Shown: positions 8,017 to 11,468 of the stretch, piece after piece
How the letters are laid out: each line of letters opens with the position of its first letter
Position numbering within the stretch: position 1 is the stretch's first letter
NCBI GenBank assembly: GCA_023264215.1
Contig: JALQSY010000042.1
Location: 1-11,468, forward strand
DNA: 11,468 bases
Direction: 5' to 3'
Origin: Candidatus Nanopelagicales bacterium
GTDB taxonomy: Bacteria; Actinomycetota; Actinomycetes; S36-B12
Notes under the pieces: model-generated
The model's input: the letters and a program-made list of their open reading frames with translations, nothing else
Database searches by the model: none
What the model was told of the DNA's origin: nothing
Program-made: the position numbers and the translations under genes

Positions 8017-9054
8017 ATGGTCGATGTGGGCAGGGGCGCCAAGGGCCTCGCTGCACTTGGCCTGCTGGCCGCGGGCGTGGCGGTGGGCGCGGTGGCCGAG
8101 CGCATCGCCACGCGCAGACTGCACGCGACTGAGTTCGTGGGCATCGAATCCGCGACCGGCATCACCCGCGAGGTGGTGACCGATGATGGTGTTGCCCTGC
8201 GCGTCATCGAGGAACCGGACGACGCTCCCGCGGGTGCGCCGACGGTGATCTTCACCCACGGCTACGGCCTGTCGCTGGATGCGTGGCCCGGTCAGCGCGA
8301 CGCCCTACGCGGGCTTGCACGGGTGATCCTGTGGGACCAGCGTGGTCATGGCGGCTCGCAGCGCGGCGTTCCCGGCACGACCATCGAGCGGCTGGGATCG
8401 GACCTCGGGTGCGTCCTCGACGCGGTGGCACCGACCGGTCCGGTCGTGCTGGTCGGTCACTCCATGGGCGGCATGACGATCATGGCGCTCGCGGACGAGC
8501 GTCCCGAGCTCTTCGGCACGCGGGTCACGGCGGTGGCGCTGCTCGCGACATCGGCCGGGGGCATCGCGGATGTCGATCTCGGCCTCCCTCGGCCCGTGGC
8601 TCGCCTGGCGCACCGCGTCGCACCTTCGATCGGCGCCGCCCTCGAGTCCGAGGGACCGGTATCCGCGCTGCTCGAGCGCGCTCGGCGGTCATCGAGTGAC
8701 CTCGGACTCCTCGTGACACGGGCCTACGCCTTCGGATCGACCGTCCCACCGGACGGGACACGGCTGGTCTCCGATCTCATCGCCGGAACCCCGGTGGAGG
8801 TGCTGGCGGACTTGCTTCCCGCCCTCCAGGGGCACGACAAGCTCCATGCCCTGCACGTCCTGGAACGATGCGACCTGCTCGTCATGGTCGGCGACTCCGA
8901 CCTGCTGACCCCGGCCGGGCACAGCTACGAGATCGTGCGCCACGTGCCCTCCGCCGAGCTCGTCATCCTGCCCGGCGTCGGACACATGCTCACGCTCGAG
9001 GCGGTGGAGGACGTCAACAAGCATCTGCGCGCACTCGTCGAACGCGCGGCATGA
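8017..9054 (+). CDS. Membrane-anchored alpha/beta hydrolase
   Basis: This is a serine hydrolase of the alpha/beta fold with no known substrate. The 345-residue protein starts with one hydrophobic Ala/Gly/Val-rich segment (about 10-27) followed by basic residues, which looks like an uncleaved membrane anchor or signal. The fold then shows the oxyanion strand FTHGYG at 79-84, WDQRGHGGS at 106-114, the nucleophile elbow GHSMGG with S149, the likely acid D295 in VGDSDLLTP (D293 is the alternative), and H323 in GVGHMLTLE. The triad is therefore complete. The lid region (about 185-275) is not distinctive. It lies between alr and tsaE and overlaps tsaE by ATGA. Hydrolases of this type sit at this place in other actinomycetes, but no role in racemization or tRNA modification is shown. 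Esterase, lipase or epoxide hydrolase activity cannot be told apart. Confidence 0.9.
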   Translation: MVDVGRGAKGLAALGLLAAGVAVGAVAERIATRRLHATEFVGIESATGITREVVTDDGVALRVIEEPDDAPAGAPTVIFTHGYGLSLDAWPGQRDALRGLARVILWDQRGHGGSQRGVPGTTIERLGSDLGCVLDAVAPTGPVVLVGHSMGGMTIMALADERPELFGTRVTAVALLATSAGGIADVDLGLPRPVARLAHRVAPSIGAALESEGPVSALLERARRSSSDLGLLVTRAYAFGSTVPPDGTRLVSDLIAGTPVEVLADLLPALQGHDKLHALHVLERCDLLVMVGDSDLLTPAGHSYEIVRHVPSAELVILPGVGHMLTLEAVEDVNKHLRALVERAA

Positions 9055-9536
9055 GCGGGGGAATCCATGTCGTCCTCGTCGACGCGGAGGCGACGGTGGA
9101 TCTCGGCCGAAGGCTCGCCGGGCACGTCGGCGCGGGCGATCTCGTCGTGCTCTCGGGCGATTTGGGCGCGGGGAAGACGACCTTGACGCGTGGGCTGGGC
9201 GAGCGCTTGCAGGTCCGAGGCCCTGTCACGAGCCCGACCTTCGTCATCGCGCGCAGACACCCCTCCGAGGTTGGCGGGCCCGACCTCCTGCATGTCGATG
9301 CCTATCGACTGACCTCCGCCGCGGAGGTCGACGATCTCGACCTCGATCTCACCGGGGCGGTCGCCGTCGTGGAGTGGGGGTCGGGGCGAGTGGAGCACCT
9401 GAGCGACAGTCGCGTGGAGATCCTCCTGCGCGAAGACGCGGGGGGTCGCGTCGCCGAACTCGTCTGCGTCGGACCACGCTGGGACGATCAGGCCGTGGCC
9501 CGTCTCGCGGCCGATATCGCGGCGGCGGCGCCCTAG
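9051..9536 (+). CDS. tsaE: tRNA t6A biosynthesis ATPase TsaE
   Basis: TsaE is the small P-loop ATPase that works with TsaB and TsaD in making N6-threonylcarbamoyladenosine at position 37 of tRNAs reading ANN codons. The 161-residue product has the Walker A motif GDLGAGKT at 36-43 (K42), the TSPTF motif at 60-64, HVDAYRL at 81-87 and a late VEWG segment typical of the family. The ATG at 9051 shares ATGA with the hydrolase stop and gives the standard length. The frame is open further upstream, to 8868, but that part runs inside the hydrolase gene and has no family resemblance. tsaB follows 9 nt downstream. Confidence 0.95.
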   Translation: MSGGIHVVLVDAEATVDLGRRLAGHVGAGDLVVLSGDLGAGKTTLTRGLGERLQVRGPVTSPTFVIARRHPSEVGGPDLLHVDAYRLTSAAEVDDLDLDLTGAVAVVEWGSGRVEHLSDSRVEILLREDAGGRVAELVCVGPRWDDQAVARLAADIAAAAP

Positions 9537-9538
9537 GG
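9535..9538 (+). promoter_or_regulatory. Shine-Dalgarno favouring the tsaB GTG at 9546
   Basis: AGGG at 9535-9538 overlaps the tsaE TAG stop and lies 7 nt before the GTG at 9546. The in-frame GTG at 9540 is only one base away from it, so the later start is better placed. The two options differ by two residues. Confidence 0.4.
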
Positions 9539-9545
9539 TGTGATC

Positions 9546-10256
9546 GTGCTCATCCTCGGCATCGACACCGCGACAGCCGTCACGACCGTCGCCATCACCG
9601 CTGATGCCGGACAGGTCCTGTCGCATGCCGAGGATCGGGACGCGCGCCGACACGCTGAGGTGCTGCCCGGGCTCGCGCGACAGGTGCTCGCCGACGCGGG
9701 CATCTCGCCGCGTGACCTCGGCCTCGTGGCGGCCGGCGTGGGCCCGGGACCCTTCACGGGGCTGCGAGTGGGGGTCACCTTCGCGCGCGCGACAGCCCAG
9801 GTCCTGGGCATCCCGGTCGTCGGGGCGATGACCCTGGACGTGATCGCCCGCAGCGAGCTGTCCGAGTCGGCGGGCAGCGCGACGGCCGGTCTGACCGTGG
9901 TGACCCGCTCACGGCGCGTCGAGGTCGCGTGGGCGGCGTACGAGGGCGACGGGCGCCGCATCGACGGGCCGCTGATCCTGCCGGACGCGGACTACCCGCG
10001 TCATGGTCGCGTGGTCGGAGACGTGGAGGGTGTCGACTCGGTCGCCTACCCGTCTGCTGCCGCGCTGTGCGCCCTTGTCCGCTCCCGCCTCGAGGCGGGA
10101 GAGGCGATTCCGCAGGATCGAACGTGGCCGGAGGATGCCGCGAACGGCTCGGGTGCACCGACAGCCCGGGCGCTCGCGACAGCCGCCGCAGAGGGTCGGG
10201 TCCTCCTGCCCGCTCTGCCGCTCTACCTGCGCCGACCGGACGCGGTGCCGGCGTGA
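9546..10256 (+). CDS. tsaB: tRNA t6A biosynthesis protein TsaB
   Basis: TsaB is an ASKHA-fold partner of TsaD that holds the t6A transferase complex together and lacks catalysis of its own. The 236-residue protein shows the ASKHA opening ILGIDTATAVTTVAI at 3-17, RHAEVLPGL at 35-43 and the family signature GVGPGPFTGLRVG at 64-76. Together with the downstream tsaD-like gene this separates the two paralogues, since TsaB lacks the metal-binding histidine pair of TsaD. GTG at 9546 is preferred for its Shine-Dalgarno; GTG at 9540 is the alternative. The C-terminal half is less conserved and ends in [11 protein letters not shown], normal for actinobacterial TsaB. Its stop overlaps the rimI start (GTGA at 10253-10256). 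Confidence 0.95.
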   Translation: MLILGIDTATAVTTVAITADAGQVLSHAEDRDARRHAEVLPGLARQVLADAGISPRDLGLVAAGVGPGPFTGLRVGVTFARATAQVLGIPVVGAMTLDVIARSELSESAGSATAGLTVVTRSRRVEVAWAAYEGDGRRIDGPLILPDADYPRHGRVVGDVEGVDSVAYPSAAALCALVRSRLEAGEAIPQDRTWPEDAANGSGAPTARALATAAAEGRVLLPALPLYLRRPDAVPA

Positions 10257-10690
10257 TCGAGCCGATGCGATGGTGGGACATCGACGACGTGATGCGGATT
10301 GAGCGCGACGTGTTCGCCTCGAGTGCTTGGACTCCCGCGCAATTTTGGGCCGAACTCGCGCAGGACGACCGCACCTACGTCGTAGCGCGTGACCACGATG
10401 AGATCGTGGGGTACGCCGGTCTCATGGCACGTCGGCCTACGGCGGACATCCAGACGATCGCCGTTGCGCCGGGGAGCAGGCGCCGAGGGATCGCACGTGC
10501 CCTGCTGCGTCACCTACTCGACGTCGCTGACCTGGCGGAGTGCACCGAGACCCTCCTCGAAGTACGCGCTGACGGGGAGCCCGCGATCTCCCTCTACGCA
10601 TCCGAGGGCTTCGAAGTGATCTCGCGGCGCGCCAACTACTACGGCCCGGATCAGGACGCTCTCATCATGCGGCGGAGGATCCATGGCTGA
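10253..10690 (+). CDS. rimI: Protein N-terminal alanine acetyltransferase RimI
   Basis: RimI is a GNAT enzyme that transfers acetyl from acetyl-CoA to protein N-termini; the founding member acetylates ribosomal protein S18. The 145-residue product has [13 protein letters not shown] at the start, the beta-4 strand IQTIAVAP at 66-73, the acetyl-CoA loop RRRGIA at 76-81, and [13 protein letters not shown] followed by GF and RRANYY. E103 and Y115 fall at the same numbers as the catalytic base and acid reported for the Salmonella enzyme. GTG at 10253 overlaps the tsaB stop and yields the usual N-terminus; ATG at 10265 would drop four residues. The open frame extends upstream to 9929 but only as a shadow inside tsaB. 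Genomic proximity to tsaB and tsaD is a widespread arrangement. Confidence 0.94.
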   Translation: MIEPMRWWDIDDVMRIERDVFASSAWTPAQFWAELAQDDRTYVVARDHDEIVGYAGLMARRPTADIQTIAVAPGSRRRGIARALLRHLLDVADLAECTETLLEVRADGEPAISLYASEGFEVISRRANYYGPDQDALIMRRRIHG

Positions 10691-11468
10691 GACCCCCCTC
10701 GTCCTTGGCATCGAGACATCGTGCGACGAGACCGGCATCGCCCTGGTGAAAGGTCGAACGCTCCTGTCCGATGCCGTGGCGTCGAGCGTGGACGAGCAGG
10801 CGCGATTCGGCGGCGTGGTTCCCGAGGTGGCCAGTCGCGCCCACCTCGAGGCATTTGACGCCACATTGGACCGCGCGATCGCAGAAGCGGGCGTGTCCCT
10901 CCATGACGTCGATGCGGTCGCGGTCACATCCGGGCCCGGGCTCGTGGGTGCACTCCTCGTCGGCGTGAGCGCCGCAGAGGGGCTCGCCATCGCACTGGAC
11001 CGGCCAATCTATGGCGTCAATCACCTCGCTGCGCACGTGGCGGTCGACCGGCTCGTGCACGGCGATATCCCGGAGCCTGCAATCGCGCTGCTTGTCTCAG
11101 GTGGCCACTCCTCTTTGCTGCGCGTCGATGACGTCACCCTCGAGGTCACGCCGCTGGGAGCGACCCTCGATGATGCAGCGGGTGAGGCGTTCGACAAGGT
11201 CGCGCGACTGCTCGGACTTCCCTTTCCCGGCGGGCCCCACATCGACCGTGCAGCCGTCGCCGGCGATCCGGACTCCATCGCCTTCCCTCGCGGCCTGACA
11301 TCGCCTCGGGACGATGCCGAGCATCGCTTGGACTTCTCCTTCTCCGGCCTCAAGACCGCGGTGCGCGAGACGGTGAATGATCTGGGCACCCTGTCGGATC
11401 AGGACGTCGCCGACGTCTGCGCCTCCTTCGAGGCGGCCGTGGCGGAGACCATGGCGGACCGGCTGGCG
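10683..11468 (+). CDS. tsaD: tRNA t6A threonylcarbamoyltransferase TsaD (5' part; gene runs off the window)
   Basis: TsaD (formerly Gcp/YgjD, Kae1 family) transfers the threonylcarbamoyl group from its adenylate to A37 of tRNA. The window holds 262 codons without a stop, of roughly 340 expected, so the truncation is only the window edge. Visible sites are GIETSCDET at 9-17, [12 protein letters not shown] at 43-54, [13 protein letters not shown] at 82-94, the metal-binding pair H114 and H118 in NHLAAH, SGGHSSL at 139-145 and the [20 protein letters not shown] stretch followed by GGP. A later [11 protein letters not shown] segment is also present. The final metal-binding aspartate lies beyond the edge. 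The ATG at 10683 has GGAGG at 10674-10678 with a 4-nt spacer, the strongest Shine-Dalgarno in this operon, and overlaps rimI by 8 nt. Confidence 0.97.
   Translation, partial: MAETPLVLGIETSCDETGIALVKGRTLLSDAVASSVDEQARFGGVVPEVASRAHLEAFDATLDRAIAEAGVSLHDVDAVAVTSGPGLVGALLVGVSAAEGLAIALDRPIYGVNHLAAHVAVDRLVHGDIPEPAIALLVSGGHSSLLRVDDVTLEVTPLGATLDDAAGEAFDKVARLLGLPFPGGPHIDRAAVAGDPDSIAFPRGLTSPRDDAEHRLDFSFSGLKTAVRETVNDLGTLSDQDVADVCASFEAAVAETMADRLA

Noticed and set aside
6785..8056. 423-codon antisense frame over alr
   Set aside because: It covers the alr catalytic sites in the opposite strand and shows no domain or ribosome site.
8868..9050. Upstream extension of the tsaE frame
   Set aside because: It lies inside the hydrolase gene and is Arg/Ala-rich without family similarity. 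The ATG at 9051 gives standard TsaE.
9929..10252. Upstream extension of the rimI frame
   Set aside because: It lies wholly inside tsaB and is Arg/Gly-rich. RimI similarity begins only after 10253.
11097..11117. TsaD SGGHSSL instead of the more familiar SGGHT
   Set aside because: Serine at this position is a normal variant in actinobacterial TsaD as far as I know, and all other active-site residues in view are intact.

Overview
This window is a GC-rich, gene-dense stretch of chromosome from an actinobacterium. The proteins are of actinomycete type: an S9 with a long acidic/Ala-rich N-terminus, an actinobacterial-style DUF389 protein, and the gene order glmS-nnrD-alr-hydrolase-tsaE-tsaB-rimI-tsaD. 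GTG and TTG starts and ATGA/GTGA stop-start overlaps are common. The genus cannot be told from this sequence. There are no RNA genes, mobile elements, CRISPR arrays or pseudogenes. Every gene is intact except tsaD, which runs off the right edge.

Left block (about 1-2451, + strand): a likely promoter and a short structured leader precede rplM (L13) and rpsI (S9). These are followed after 10 nt by glmM (phosphoglucosamine mutase). This places ribosomal protein synthesis and the second step of UDP-GlcNAc synthesis in one transcription unit.

Middle (2448-3527): one gene on the - strand encodes a six-helix DUF389 membrane protein of unknown function. It converges on glmM, and the two stop codons share one CTAG. 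It diverges from glmS across a 138-bp regulatory gap that carries a likely leaderless glmS promoter and two palindromes.

Right block (3528-11468, + strand): eight genes, tightly packed and mostly overlapping, run glmS, nnrD, alr, a membrane-anchored alpha/beta hydrolase, tsaE, tsaB, rimI and tsaD. GlmS with GlmM supplies glucosamine phosphate, and Alr supplies D-alanine, both for peptidoglycan. NnrD repairs damaged NAD(P)H. TsaB, TsaD and TsaE form the threonylcarbamoyl-transfer machinery for tRNA t6A. RimI acetylates protein N-termini. Gaps or overlaps never exceed about 12 nt, and the only promoter-like signal seen is upstream of glmS, so one long polycistronic transcript is likely.

I see no previously undescribed system here; this is a conserved housekeeping locus. 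The points most worth a second look are the rplM leader (promoter, duplicated 12-mer, GC hairpin), the probable leaderless start of glmS, the DUF389 gene between glmM and glmS with a shared CTAG stop, and the conserved but unassigned hydrolase between alr and tsaE.
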